A stretch of 64,000 bases of DNA from Acinetobacter johnsonii CIP 64.6 (GCF_000368045.1 NZ_KB849236.1:1043293-1107292); one strand, 5' to 3'; counted from the first letter of the stretch, positions 25,692 to 35,265 are shown. Program-made: numbers and translations. The notes: generated by a model not told the origin, from the letters alone.

Positions 25692-25851
25692 GCCTAATAC
25701 GTGCTAATTCATTACAGTTGTCTTTTATCTGTATTTTAAAGCTTCTGCTGTGAATTAGCGACTGTTTAGTGGGTTTCGGTTATTTGAGTTTACGATGATA
25801 GAAATAAAAGAGACCGATTGGAAAGGAGTATCTAGCTTTTGTGATCGCATT

Positions 25852-25877
25852 AAAAGAGGATGCAAGCATCCTCTTTT
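25852..25877. terminator. Terminator after a small lipoprotein gene
   Basis: AAAAGAGGATGC-AA-GCATCCTCTTTT, perfect 12-bp arms, 15 bp beyond the stop of the lipoprotein gene on the minus strand. Confidence 0.85.
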
Positions 25878-25892
25878 AAGATGAAGTAGTGT

Positions 25893-26141
25893 TTATTGAT
25901 CCACTAGACCTAAAAGTGAGTTTTGGGTACTGCACATGCGTGTTGCTTCTTCAGTGTTCATCGCTTTCACGTCTTCTTCAAATTTCTTTTTTTGTTCTTT
26001 GAGTTGTTCTTCAGGCAAACCCATCTGCTCGGCAAGTTTTTCCATTTTTTCCCAAGACTCAACACAAGCTTTCGGCATCTTGCTACATGCTGTTAAAGAT
26101 AAAAGGGTAATACATGTGCTGATTATGAGTAGTTTTTTCAT
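25893..26141 (-). CDS. Small lipoprotein with helical charged domain
   Basis: An 82-residue predicted lipoprotein. Its signal MKKLLIISTCITLLSLTAC ends in a lipobox with Cys19. The mature part has a Cys-containing start (KACVESWEKMEKLAEQ), a Lys/Glu-rich amphipathic stretch and a second Cys near the end (TRMCSTQNS), so one disulfide is possible in the periplasm. It resembles the small DUF5339-type exported proteins of Acinetobacter, but I am not certain of the family. It is monocistronic with its own terminator. Confidence 0.72.
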   Translation of the reverse strand: MKKLLIISTCITLLSLTACSKMPKACVESWEKMEKLAEQMGLPEEQLKEQKKKFEEDVKAMNTEEATRMCSTQNSLLGLVDQ

Positions 26142-26292
26142 TACTTAACCTTTTAATTTCAAACATTATTGATTTTTATATTGAGCCTGTAAGGTAACAA
26201 AAATTTAAGACTTTGTATAATATTTAAACGTGCAAAGTGTGCTGTGCTTCATATACCGTGGTTTTTTATACGCAGAATGATGTACAGCCATT

Positions 26293-26327
26293 AAAAAAGG
26301 CACTTAGATCAATCTAAGTGCCTTTTT
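26293..26327. terminator. Terminator
   Basis: AAAAAAGGCACTTAGAT-CA-ATCTAAGTGCCTTTTT, long perfect stem, after the 74-residue gene on the minus strand. Confidence 0.85.
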
Positions 26328-26348
26328 GATGAATATTCAGTGACTCTA

Positions 26349-26573
26349 CTACTGTAGAGGTCGATGCTGAAGTTCATTTAACTCCTTACGGCCATAGCCA
26401 CGAGAAGCTAATACTTTTTTAATCCCAACAATCACTTCTTCATCGGTCGCTGTTTTAAGCTTTTCGATGAGCTGTTCATTGGTTTTACAAGAGCAGTCAT
26501 TTTCAACACAAGCAATTTGATTTTTATGCTCGTTTTGCTGTTCATTTGAAAACAGCTTTTGCCAAAAACTCAT
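26349..26573 (-). CDS. Small Cys-containing protein of unknown function
   Basis: A 74-residue protein. It has a hydrophilic start (MSFWQKLFSNEQQNEHK), a cysteine cluster CVENDCSC that could bind metal or form disulfides, and a helical C-terminal half (NEQLIEKLKTATDEEVIVGIKKVL) ending RGYGRKELNELQ. No signal peptide, so presumably cytoplasmic. I do not recognise a family. It stands alone with a strong terminator behind it, which supports its being a real gene. Confidence 0.62.
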   Translation of the reverse strand: MSFWQKLFSNEQQNEHKNQIACVENDCSCKTNEQLIEKLKTATDEEVIVGIKKVLASRGYGRKELNELQHRPLQ

Positions 26574-26759
26574 ATAGACTTCATTTACAACCTAACATAG
26601 GGTGAAATATAACCAATCTGTAAAATAATGCAAGTCAGCGTGAGAGATAAAAGCAGCGATCGATGTCGAAAAATTCCGATTATAGCGCAAGGTATTAACG
26701 TTATTATGACAGTTGAAATACTTGCATTTTATATAAGCTTATCTTTTTTCATGAAAATT

Positions 26760-26791
26760 AAAAAAGAAGCTCATTTGAGCTTCTTTTTTAT
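26760..26791. terminator. Terminator of trmA
   Basis: AAAAAGAAGCTCA-TT-TGAGCTTCTTTTTT, 25 bp after the trmA stop on the minus strand. Confidence 0.8.
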
Positions 26792-26815
26792 ACGGTTTAA
26801 GTTGCAACAAATTGT

Positions 26816-27898
26816 TTAAATTTTTTCCAGCAAAACCCCAGACTCGACATGGTGGGTATAGGGAAATTGGTCAAACAGCGCAAACTGTGAAATTTTATGG
26901 GTTTGGCTGAGTGTTTTTAAGTTGTCATGCAAGGTATCAGGATTACACGAAATATAGATAATCCGTTCAAAACGCTGAATCAATTTTAAGGTTTCACCAT
27001 CAATGCCCGCACGCGGTGGGTCAACAAACACGGTATCGAACTCATAGCTGCTCATATCTATATTTGCTTCTTGTAAGCGACGGAATTCGCGTTCGCCGTT
27101 ATAGGCTTGTGTGAAGTCTTCTGCTGATAAACGCGCGACTTGAATATTATCGATGTGGTTTTGTTCGATGTTCCACTGTGCGGCATACACCGAAGACTTA
27201 GCCAGTTCAGTGGCTAAGACACGGTTGAAACGGGTGGAAAGCGGTAGGGTAAAGTTACCATTGCCGCAGTAAAGTTCTAACAAATCTTTATTTGATTGCT
27301 GTGCAGCATTGCAGGCCCATTCGAGCATTTTTTGGCAGACTTGCGCATTGGGCTGTGTAAAGCTACTTTCAATTTGTTTGTATTGATATTTACGCTCAAA
27401 AACTTGCAGTTCTTCCACCACAAATTCATCGGTGAGTACCACTTTTTGACCACGGCTACGGCCAATCAACTTAATATTTAATTTTTCTGAAAGTTGTTTG
27501 GCTAAAACCTGCCATTGTTCATCGAGTGGGCAGCGGTAAATCAGGGAAACTAGCATTTCACCTTTTAAGGTCGCTAAGAAATGCACTTCAAATAGGCGTT
27601 TTGAGAGGAGATCATTGCTTTTCAATTCTGCCAATAAAACAGGCATGAGCTGATTAATACTGGCATCAGCGATTGGGAAGTCGTCAATACGGATGACTTT
27701 TTTCTGATTGTCTTCATCGCGTTCAAACATGGCATAAAACATATCATCTTCGGTATGCCAAATACGGAATTCTGCACGCATGCGAAAGTGTTTTTCAGGA
27801 GAATGAAAAACTTCAAGCGAAGGTGGAGTGAATTCAGCAAATTGAGCTGTAATTCGTTCAATTTTGGCGTCAAGTTGTTGTTGATAAGAAGGAGTCAT
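26816..27898 (-). CDS. trmA: tRNA (uracil-54 C5)-methyltransferase
   Basis: A 360-residue SAM-dependent enzyme that makes ribothymidine at position 54 of tRNAs (E. coli TrmA is 366). Visible motifs: HFRMRAEFRIWH near the N-terminus, LLELYCGNGNFTLPL (SAM site), DTVFVDPPRAG and the catalytic-Cys segment IYISCNPDTL, with Glu close to the C-terminus (THHVESGVLLEK). A longer in-frame start at 27976 would add a hydrophobic, unlikely extension; ATG 27898 gives the family N-terminus, though its ribosome-binding site is weak. It is a single gene with a terminator at its end. Confidence 0.93.
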   Translation of the reverse strand: MTPSYQQQLDAKIERITAQFAEFTPPSLEVFHSPEKHFRMRAEFRIWHTEDDMFYAMFERDEDNQKKVIRIDDFPIADASINQLMPVLLAELKSNDLLSKRLFEVHFLATLKGEMLVSLIYRCPLDEQWQVLAKQLSEKLNIKLIGRSRGQKVVLTDEFVVEELQVFERKYQYKQIESSFTQPNAQVCQKMLEWACNAAQQSNKDLLELYCGNGNFTLPLSTRFNRVLATELAKSSVYAAQWNIEQNHIDNIQVARLSAEDFTQAYNGEREFRRLQEANIDMSSYEFDTVFVDPPRAGIDGETLKLIQRFERIIYISCNPDTLHDNLKTLSQTHKISQFALFDQFPYTHHVESGVLLEKI

Positions 27899-28065
27899 AT
27901 GCAGTAAAAATCGCAAACATATTGAAAAAAGAGATGGTAACAAAGTTTGCCGAATTAGCCTAAAGATATTCAGCAAAAGCGTGGGGTTTATTCATGCTAC
28001 AGATGGCTTGATGCTGTGCTATATCGGAAATTTTCGAGCAGATTGGGCCAAACTGAGCCGCATAA

Positions 28066-28104
28066 AAAATGCCAAGTAAACAGACCAGAAGATGTTTACT
28101 TGGC
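28066..28104 (-). terminator. Terminator of putA
   Basis: GCCAAGTAAAC/GTTTACTTGGC 11-bp arms, followed on the minus strand by a T tract. A second hairpin (AAACCTG..AGTCC/GGACT..CAGGTTT, about 28126-28157) lies between it and the putA stop. Confidence 0.7.
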
Positions 28105-28165
28105 AATAGAGGAAACACAGTAATAAACCTGCAGTCCCAATGAGGACTACAGGTTTAAATTAGGT

Positions 28166-31100
28166 TTAATTCAAAGTCATGAGACTTGCATTACCACCAG
28201 CAGCTGCCGTGTTAACACTAATAGCGCGCTCAATCACAAAACGTTCTAAAGGAATGGCCGTTTGTGATGGGCTAAGGTGAGTAATACCTACAATCGCCCC
28301 TTGACGCTCAGCAATCTGCTGTTGCAGAGCTAAAAGCTGCGCTGTCGTACCATGGTGTAGTACTGCATCAAAAGCATCAGTTTTGATGTCTTTGATGACA
28401 TGGAACGCTTGAGCCAATGCTTTAGGCATGCTTGGCATGTGTTTTAACACAAAGCTGTTATCTGCAAGCACTGCTGGACGGCTACCGACTGCAAAAATCG
28501 CATTCAACTGTTGTAGTTGATCTGCTTCTTGTTCAGCTAATGACAAGACTGCATGACGCGGAATCACCATGTATTGGTTGCTTTCACCAGTCGGACCTTG
28601 CAGCTCGTAATGATGGCCTGAACAGAAGTTCTCAATTTTTGCCAATTTCACTGCTGGGAAGGTTTTAGCTGCCCACTCAAGGAACAATGCAGAGTTGCTG
28701 AACTCAACCTGAGGGTTTAAATCAGCACCTGTAGCAAAAGGTTTATTCAACTTTTTCGCAGAACAGTTTTGCATTAGGCGATATAGATAAATTGGACCAC
28801 CCGCTTTAGGGCCAGTGCCTGATAAACCTTCACCACCAAAAGGTTGTACACCGACAACTGCACCCACAATGTTGCGGTTGATGTAGAGGTTACCTACTTC
28901 AGCATGGGTCATTACAGTTTGAATGGTCTCATCAATACGGGTATGTAGACCCATCGTCAGGCCATAGCCTTTGCTGTTGATGTGCTCAAGTAACTGTTTG
29001 AGTGAACCTTGGTTAAAGCGAATCACGTGCAGCACAGGACCAAACACTTCGCGCTCTAAATCATTTAGATTTGGCAACTCAATTAGTGTTGGTGTAATGA
29101 ACGTGCCTGCATTTATCTCAGTGTCTTGAGCATCATTACGCATCAACTGGTGTACGCGATGACCTTTTTGGCGCATTTTGTCGATGTGCTTTTGAATGTT
29201 TTCTTGCGCTTCAGCATCAATGACTGGACCAATATCTGTTTTAAGTAGATATGGGTTGCCCACTTGAAGTTGCTGCATTGCGCCTTTAAGCATTTGAATC
29301 ACAGCATCGGCATTGTCTTCTTGTACACACAGTACGCGAAGAGCAGAACAACGTTGACCTGCGCTGTCATAAGCTGAACTGACGACATCAAGTACAACTT
29401 GTTCAGTCAATGCTGATGAGTCAACGATCATGGCATTTTGACCGCCTGTTTCAGCAATCAATGGAATGCTTTCACCATTTTTGCTTAGACGCTTCGCCAC
29501 AGTTTTTTGCAAAATCTTAGCAACTTCAGTTGAACCTGTGAACATGATGCCTTGAACTTGCTCGGATGCACTGAGTTGTGCACCCACAGTTTCACCGCGA
29601 CCCGGCATCAGCTGTACAGCCGCTTGAGGCACACCGGCTTGCCATAAGATCTGAATTGCTTGCGCTGCGATCAATGGCGTTTGTTCAGCTGGTTTAGCAA
29701 TCACTGTATTACCTGCAACCAATGCAGCAGCGACTTGACCTGTGAAGATGGCCAATGGGAAGTTCCATGGACTAATGCATAGCATCGTGCCTAAAGGCTC
29801 AACTTCTGCGTTTGCATCTAGATCAATCATTTGCGTTGCATAGTAGCGTAAGAAATCTACAGCTTCACGAACTTCTGCAATGGCATTGGCATACGTTTTA
29901 CCACTTTCACGGCAAAGTAAAACCATCAGTTCTTCTAAGCGAGCTTCCATTAAGTCAGCAGCGCGAAGTAGGTAACTCGCACGGGTGTCTTTAGCCGTAC
30001 GTGCCCAAATGTCTTGAACAGCCTGGGCATTGTTTAATGCTTGCTCAACTTGTTCAGTTGTTGCTTCTTGTACATAACCGACAACATCTGAGTGACGTGC
30101 TGGGTTGATGATGCTTTGCGGAGCAACGGCGTCATTGGTCTGAATGTGTTCACCCATTGGGGCAGCAGACCATTGATGCTTAGCAAACTGTTGAGCTGTT
30201 TGGTTCAACTGAGCTAATGCAGAGTCATTTGCAAGGTCTAAACCTTTAGAATTTGCACGCAGTTGGCCATAAAGTTCAGCAGGAAGTGGAATCGAAAGGT
30301 GCTTTTGACCCACGATATTTTCACGTTTTGCACTGCTTAAAATGGTTTGAGTTGGATTTTCAATCAAATCATCAATCGCGAGTGACTTGTCTGCAATACG
30401 GTTTACAAAAGAGGTGTTTGCACCATTTTCAAGTAAACGACGTACAAGATAAGCCAATAGTGTTTCATGGTTACCGACAGGTGCATAAATACGGCAAGGT
30501 ACACCTAGTTTTTTATCTAGTTTTTCGCCGACTACTTGTTCATACAGTGGCTCGCCCATGCCGTGTAAGCATTGGAACTCATACTGACCTATGTAGTATT
30601 TCTCTGGGTTGGCCATTTCATAAATAGTCGCCAAGGTTTGCGCATTGTGTGTTGCAAACTGTGGGTAGATTTGTTCTGGTGCAGCCAATAATTTCTTCGC
30701 ACACGCGATATACGACAAGTCTGTATGTACTTTACGGGTAAATACAGGGTAGTCAGTCATCCCTTCAATTTGTGCTTTCTTGATTTCGCTGTCCCAGTAC
30801 GCACCTTTCACTAAACGGATCATTAAGCGTTTTTCGCTACGTTTAGCCAAGTCTACGATGTAGTCAACCACGTAGAAACAACGTTTTTGATACGCTTGGA
30901 TAACGAAACCAATGCCTTTCCAGTCTTTGAGTTCTGGTTCAAAGCATAGGCGTTCAAGCATTTCTAAAGAAATTTCTAAACGCTCAGATTCTTCTGCATC
31001 GATATTTAAACCGATGTTATAGCCGCGTGCTAATTTAGCAAGGGTAAAGACTTTACCGTATAACTCTTCATGCATACGTGCAACTTGTGCACGTTGGTAG

Positions 31101-31921
31101 CGAGGGTGTAGAGCAGATAATTTAATTGAAATACCTGGACCATCGTAAACATCTTTGTCTTTTGACGCTTGACCAATGGCATGAATGGCATCGGTATAGT
31201 CTTTCATATAACGATCAGCATCATGATCGGTCAGTGCTGCTTCACCCAACATGTCGTATGAATAGCGGAAGCCTTTTTCTTCAAGACGTTCAGCGTGTTG
31301 TAATGCTTCACCAATGGTTTCACCAGTCACAAACTGTTCGCCCATCATACGCATAGCCACATCAACCGCTTTACGGATGATGCCACGCCCACTACGTGCC
31401 AATAAGCCTGTTAAAGTGCCTGATAAGCTATTTTGCTTTGGTGTTTCCATGAGCTTGCCAGTCAACATGAGACCCCATGCTGCCGCATTGACAAACATCA
31501 GGTTACTTTGACCAACGTGCTCTTTCCAGTTGCCTTGGTTGATTTTGTCTTTAATCAATAGGTCACGTGTCGCCATGTCTGGAATACGAAGCAAAGCTTC
31601 AGCTAAACACATCAGCGCGATGCCTTCTTGAGAAGACAGCGCAAATTCTTGTAAGAGACCCTGTACAATACCTGCTTTACCGCTGCCGCTTTTACGTTCA
31701 CGTAAAGTATGAGCCAAATCAAACGCAAGTTCATGAATGCGTTGATTCATCTCGTCAGAGATTTTGCTGTGGTCTAATAAGTTTTTAACACAGTCAGTTT
31801 CGGCACGTCGCCAAGCGGTATTGATTTCAACTTCAAGCTCACTTTTTTCTTTGAATTCGGTAATATATTCAAATTGATTTTGAGCGTCGTTGAAATGCGT
31901 ATTGCTTTCCATCATATTCAT
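28166..31921 (-). CDS. putA: Bifunctional proline dehydrogenase / P5C dehydrogenase
   Basis: A 1251-residue enzyme that oxidises proline to glutamate in two steps. The FAD proline dehydrogenase barrel lies about residues 180-500 (GPGISIKLSALHPRY, RLVKGAYWDSEIKK, GQYEFQCLHGMGEPLY), and the NAD P5C dehydrogenase about 600-1060 (SPWNFPLAIF, MFTGSTEVAKIL, Glu in IAETGGQNAM, catalytic Cys in SAGQRCSALR). A further C-terminal region follows. Unlike E. coli PutA (1320 residues) it has no N-terminal ribbon-helix-helix domain, so it does not repress its own operon in that way. The ATG at 31921 has AGGA 9 nt upstream, better than a TTG seven codons before. It is divergent from an Lrp-type regulator. 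Confidence 0.96.
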   Translation of the reverse strand: MNMMESNTHFNDAQNQFEYITEFKEKSELEVEINTAWRRAETDCVKNLLDHSKISDEMNQRIHELAFDLAHTLRERKSGSGKAGIVQGLLQEFALSSQEGIALMCLAEALLRIPDMATRDLLIKDKINQGNWKEHVGQSNLMFVNAAAWGLMLTGKLMETPKQNSLSGTLTGLLARSGRGIIRKAVDVAMRMMGEQFVTGETIGEALQHAERLEEKGFRYSYDMLGEAALTDHDADRYMKDYTDAIHAIGQASKDKDVYDGPGISIKLSALHPRYQRAQVARMHEELYGKVFTLAKLARGYNIGLNIDAEESERLEISLEMLERLCFEPELKDWKGIGFVIQAYQKRCFYVVDYIVDLAKRSEKRLMIRLVKGAYWDSEIKKAQIEGMTDYPVFTRKVHTDLSYIACAKKLLAAPEQIYPQFATHNAQTLATIYEMANPEKYYIGQYEFQCLHGMGEPLYEQVVGEKLDKKLGVPCRIYAPVGNHETLLAYLVRRLLENGANTSFVNRIADKSLAIDDLIENPTQTILSSAKRENIVGQKHLSIPLPAELYGQLRANSKGLDLANDSALAQLNQTAQQFAKHQWSAAPMGEHIQTNDAVAPQSIINPARHSDVVGYVQEATTEQVEQALNNAQAVQDIWARTAKDTRASYLLRAADLMEARLEELMVLLCRESGKTYANAIAEVREAVDFLRYYATQMIDLDANAEVEPLGTMLCISPWNFPLAIFTGQVAAALVAGNTVIAKPAEQTPLIAAQAIQILWQAGVPQAAVQLMPGRGETVGAQLSASEQVQGIMFTGSTEVAKILQKTVAKRLSKNGESIPLIAETGGQNAMIVDSSALTEQVVLDVVSSAYDSAGQRCSALRVLCVQEDNADAVIQMLKGAMQQLQVGNPYLLKTDIGPVIDAEAQENIQKHIDKMRQKGHRVHQLMRNDAQDTEINAGTFITPTLIELPNLNDLEREVFGPVLHVIRFNQGSLKQLLEHINSKGYGLTMGLHTRIDETIQTVMTHAEVGNLYINRNIVGAVVGVQPFGGEGLSGTGPKAGGPIYLYRLMQNCSAKKLNKPFATGADLNPQVEFSNSALFLEWAAKTFPAVKLAKIENFCSGHHYELQGPTGESNQYMVIPRHAVLSLAEQEADQLQQLNAIFAVGSRPAVLADNSFVLKHMPSMPKALAQAFHVIKDIKTDAFDAVLHHGTTAQLLALQQQIAERQGAIVGITHLSPSQTAIPLERFVIERAISVNTAAAGGNASLMTLN

Positions 31922-32038
31922 GCCTACATCCTGTGCATACAATAATGTGTTGAGAGATCTATAGTAATTAATTTATGATTACAGAAAGAATGCCGAATAA
32001 CTCACTATAATTTGTATGCTATTTAGAGATTAATTCAG
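31922..32038. promoter_or_regulatory. Divergent control region of putA and the Lrp-type regulator
   Basis: 117 bp between the two starts, AT-rich, with a TATAAT at 32006-32011 reading toward the regulator. The regulator most likely binds here. No unambiguous palindrome is visible. Confidence 0.45.
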
Positions 32039-32533
32039 ATGACGAGCCCAATTTTTAGCTTGGACCGAACAGATATCAAAATATTAGATATTCTTCAAAG
32101 AGATGGAAAAATATCGAATATTAAACTTGCCGAAGAAGTGAACTTATCAGCGACGGCTGCTTTGGCGCGGGTGCAAAAATTAACCAAGGAAGGCTTTATT
32201 CTGAGTTATGAAGCACGCTTAAATCCGAACATGCTCAATGCCAGTTTTGTGGTTTTTGTTGAGATACTTTTGGATAAAACCACCCCACATGTCTTGGAAG
32301 ATTTTCGCCATGCCGTGCTACAGCATGATGAAATTGTGGAATGTCATATGACCAGTGGAGGCTTTGATTTTGTGGTGAAGATTCGCTGTGCCAGTATGGA
32401 TGAGTTCCGAAAAATCTCAGGTCAAGTCTTGTGGCAACTGCCGGGCGTTAAAGAAACGCGCAGTTATCCAGTGATGGAAGTCATCAAAGAAAGTTCACGT
32501 ATTCAACTCAAATACAAACCCTTGTCGAAATAA
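32039..32533 (+). CDS. Lrp/AsnC family regulator, probable proline-catabolism activator
   Basis: A 164-residue Lrp-type protein. The N-terminal helix-turn-helix (DRTDIKILDILQRDGKISN, then LAEEVNLSATAALARVQKL) is followed by the AsnC effector domain (ECHMTSGGFDFVVKIRC, then VLWQLPGVKETRSYPVMEV). It lies divergent from putA and convergent to putP. In other bacteria (for example the PutR/BkdR-like regulators of alpha- and gammaproteobacteria) such proteins activate proline degradation genes in response to proline. Because this putA has no DNA-binding domain, the regulator is the natural candidate for control, which is inference from position. The predicted start is the ATG 117 bp from putA. Confidence 0.85.
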   Translation: MTSPIFSLDRTDIKILDILQRDGKISNIKLAEEVNLSATAALARVQKLTKEGFILSYEARLNPNMLNASFVVFVEILLDKTTPHVLEDFRHAVLQHDEIVECHMTSGGFDFVVKIRCASMDEFRKISGQVLWQLPGVKETRSYPVMEVIKESSRIQLKYKPLSK

Positions 32534-32548
32534 TTGAGTACATGAGAT

Positions 32549-32580
32549 GCAAAAAAGGGGCTTAAAAGCCCCTTTTTTGC
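32549..32580. terminator. Bidirectional terminator
   Basis: GCAAAAAAGGGGCTTT..AAGCCCCTTTTTTGC, a perfect palindrome between the regulator (+) and putP (-). Confidence 0.9.
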
Positions 32581-32594
32581 ATCTACACGTTCAA

Positions 32595-34118
32595 TTAACG
32601 TTGTGTAGATTCTTCTTTCATTTCAGCCATCGCTTGTTTGTACATGCTGTCTGCTTGTTCAAAGCGTTGTACCACTTCAGCTTCAGGGGCTTTACCCATT
32701 AAGCTTACAACTACAATGCTGATCCAAGAGAAGATGAAGCCTGGAATAATTTCATATAGACCTAAGTGTCCTAATGCATTTTTCCACACAATCACGGTTA
32801 CCGCACCAACAATAATACCTGCAATAGCACCATTCAAGGTCATGCGCTTCCAGAACAAAGACAAGATAATCAGTGGACCAAATGCTGCACCAAAACCTGC
32901 CCATGCATAAGCGACAAGGCCTAAAACTTTACTGTCCGGGTTGCTTGCTAAACAAATTGCAAGAACAGCAACAGCAATAACCATGAAACGACCCACCCAG
33001 ACCAATTCTTTTTGAGAAGCGGTTTTACGGATGAATGCTTTGTACATGTCTTCTGTCAATGTTGTAGAACAAACTAGTAACTGACAGCTTAATGTACTCA
33101 TCACCGCAGCTAAAATTGCAGCTAAAATGATACCCGCAATCCAAGGGTTGAATAAGAGTTTAGTCAGTTCCATGAACACAGTTTCAGGGTTTTGAGAAAC
33201 CACAGCCGCTAGTTCAGGGTGTTGTTGGAAGTACGCGATGGCAATAAAACCAGCACCTACCGCACCACCTAGACATAAAATCATCCATGTCATACCAATG
33301 CGACGCGCAGCAGGAATCGTTTTCACAGAATCCGCAGCCATGAAGCGCACTAAAATGTGTGGCTGACCAAAATAGCCTAAGCCCCATGCCAATGATGACA
33401 GGATGGCAACAGTGCTGAGTTCAGAAACAATATGCATCGCTTGTGGGCGAGCCGTTTCAAGTAAGACGGTGAACTGTGCAGCATTACCATCAATCGCAAG
33501 ATAAGTCATGATTGGGGTAAGCAGCAGAGCAAAAATCATTAAGCCTGCTTGGAATGTGTCTGTCCAGCTAATTGCAAGGAAGCCACCGATACATACATAA
33601 CTGATGGTTGCAATTGCGCTAATCCAAAGAGCAGTGGTGTAGTCCCAGCCAAAGATGCTTTCAAATAAACGTGAGCCAGCCACCATGCCGGAAGCACAGT
33701 AAATCGCGAAGAATACTAAAATGACGATCGCTGAGATCATACGCAAGATACGTTTACGATCGGCGAAACGACCTGTGAAATAATCAGGCAGGGTGAGGGC
33801 ATTGTTTTGGACTTCAGTATGTACACGTAAACGTCCTGCAACCAATAACCAGTTGAGCCATGCACCAATGATCAGACCTACAGCAATCCACGCTTCAGAC
33901 AAACCAGACAAATAAATTGCGCCCGGTAAGCCCATCAGTAACCAGCCACTCATGTCTGATGCACCTGCAGAAAGCGCAGTAACTACACTTCCTAAACTAC
34001 GACCACCTAAGATGTAATCATCAAAGTTGTTTGTAGACTTGTATGCATACAAACCGATGCCAACCATGGCAATGATATAAACTAAAAATGTGACGAGGGT
34101 GGGGTTAATTTGACTCAT
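32595..34118 (-). CDS. putP: Sodium/proline symporter PutP
   Basis: A 507-residue SSS-family carrier with about 13 membrane helices, importing proline with Na+. Characteristic segments: the N-terminal FDDYILGGRSLGSVVTALSAGASDMSGWLLMGLPGA, containing the Na+-site Asp and Ser/Gly motif, and YFGQPHILVRFMA in the middle. Length equals E. coli PutP (502). ATG 34118 has AAGGA 8 nt upstream, favouring it over the ATG two codons before it. It supplies the substrate of the PutA enzyme encoded nearby, so the block is a proline utilisation module. It converges on the regulator gene. Confidence 0.94.
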   Translation of the reverse strand: MSQINPTLVTFLVYIIAMVGIGLYAYKSTNNFDDYILGGRSLGSVVTALSAGASDMSGWLLMGLPGAIYLSGLSEAWIAVGLIIGAWLNWLLVAGRLRVHTEVQNNALTLPDYFTGRFADRKRILRMISAIVILVFFAIYCASGMVAGSRLFESIFGWDYTTALWISAIATISYVCIGGFLAISWTDTFQAGLMIFALLLTPIMTYLAIDGNAAQFTVLLETARPQAMHIVSELSTVAILSSLAWGLGYFGQPHILVRFMAADSVKTIPAARRIGMTWMILCLGGAVGAGFIAIAYFQQHPELAAVVSQNPETVFMELTKLLFNPWIAGIILAAILAAVMSTLSCQLLVCSTTLTEDMYKAFIRKTASQKELVWVGRFMVIAVAVLAICLASNPDSKVLGLVAYAWAGFGAAFGPLIILSLFWKRMTLNGAIAGIIVGAVTVIVWKNALGHLGLYEIIPGFIFSWISIVVVSLMGKAPEAEVVQRFEQADSMYKQAMAEMKEESTQR

Positions 34119-34520
34119 AGGCATTCCTTGGCAAAATCCGACTTGGGAGATTTTTTAATCGCTTTGTTTGAGACGGCGATTCAAGCATAAAAATAAAATT
34201 ACACTCTGTAACAGTTGTGAGGTGTTTTTGTATATTTTGTGTAATTATTAATTGTTTTTTAAAATTAAACAATAAGTTGTTGAAAATATGCTGTTTATTG
34301 ATCGTTTATTATTCTTTTTTTATAGGGTAAGTGAAATTTTACGCTTTTATTCCGTAAAATCAGCGGGCTAGTTATAATTTTTGATTTTTTATTGCTTACG
34401 TAAAATTACATTGCCTGCAGAATAGGCACATTTCCATATAAAATGTTTCATTTATGAAATGTATTTATAGTGATGAAATGGATGGAAAAGATGAATATTT
34501 CACTATTTAACTAACTTTCT
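34119..34520. other. Intergenic region upstream of putP
   Basis: About 400 bp, very AT-rich, holding the putP promoter on the minus strand. No ORF or RNA recognised. The right-hand end may already contain eroded 5' sequence of the aspartase remnant. Confidence 0.4.
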
Positions 34521-35087
34521 TGGGGCATTCATACTTTGAGTTTATAGGAATACTTTCAAATTTCTAATTAGAAAATAGGAATTCAATGGCATTTTCTGCA
34601 TGCTTTGGCGTAAGTAAAAATAGAGTCAGCATAAATTAACTGCACATTTGGCAAAAATCTCTCATGAAATTGTGCAGGCCATTGCGGTGGCATGTGAGCA
34701 ATTGATCCAACCATCTGAAAGTTGGTTACACGCTTTTCCCTTAGATCTCTATCAGCGTGTAGCGGGCATCTCAACTAATATGAATAGCAACCAAGTGCTG
34801 GCCAATCTTGCATTAAAGCATGTATTCCTTTCTTAAGGTAAATGCTAGGTTATTCAACCAAATGACTTTGTCAATAAATCTTAATCGACCAATACTTTCT
34901 ACAGTGGCGCTATGTTTAGCAATTAATTAGTGTTGGTATTCTCACTTTGTTTAATCGAATCTTAGGCCATGCGAAATGTGATGAAATGGGTAAACAGTGT
35001 ATTGCGGAAAACAAAACAGTTCGGTGAGCGGTATTGGAGAAAGGGTTGTTGACTTAATAACCCTTAGGTCACATTTCTCATTTGAAA
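34521..35087 (+). pseudogene. aspA: Remnant of an aspartate ammonia-lyase gene with internal deletion
   Basis: Translating the + strand with frame changes gives consecutive pieces of aspartase. From 34521: WGIHTLSL*EYFQISN, then FLHALA*VK. From about 34651: KISHEIVQAIAVACEQLI and FPLDLYQ..AGISTNMNSNQVLANLALKH. From about 34857: QPNDFVNKS*STN. From about 34922 the C-terminal portion follows: ISVGILTLFNRILGHAKCDEMGKQ and AVLEKGLLT**. Known aspartases contain VDVYQGGAGTSTNMN, QPNDHVNKCQSTND and SIGIVTYLNP..GH in this order. Seven or more in-frame stops and at least two frame changes are seen, and roughly 240 codons of the middle are missing. Intact genes have about 470 codons. It is certainly non-functional. 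The aspartase rather than fumarase identity is based on the GIHTL and STNMN forms. Confidence 0.8.
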
Positions 35088-35265
35088 CTTGGCTGCTGAG
35101 GTGACGCCTAAGGTTGTATCTTTAGCATACGCTAGCTAGAACATTTATAACTATATATAGGTATAAAAGTAGTCAATGCGCTGCTTTTATACTTTTTAGC
35201 CGATACACGCTAACAAAATGTAGTAGTTAGAACTACAATAAGCTTGAGTGAAGAACCATGATTAG

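Noticed and set aside
26628..26819. 63-codon open frame on the plus strand ending near trmA
   Set aside because: It runs through the trmA terminator hairpin, has unusual composition and no ribosome-binding site.
34583..34774. 63-codon open frame on the minus strand
   Set aside because: It is the antisense of the aspartase remnant; the plus strand has the recognisable aspartase motifs.
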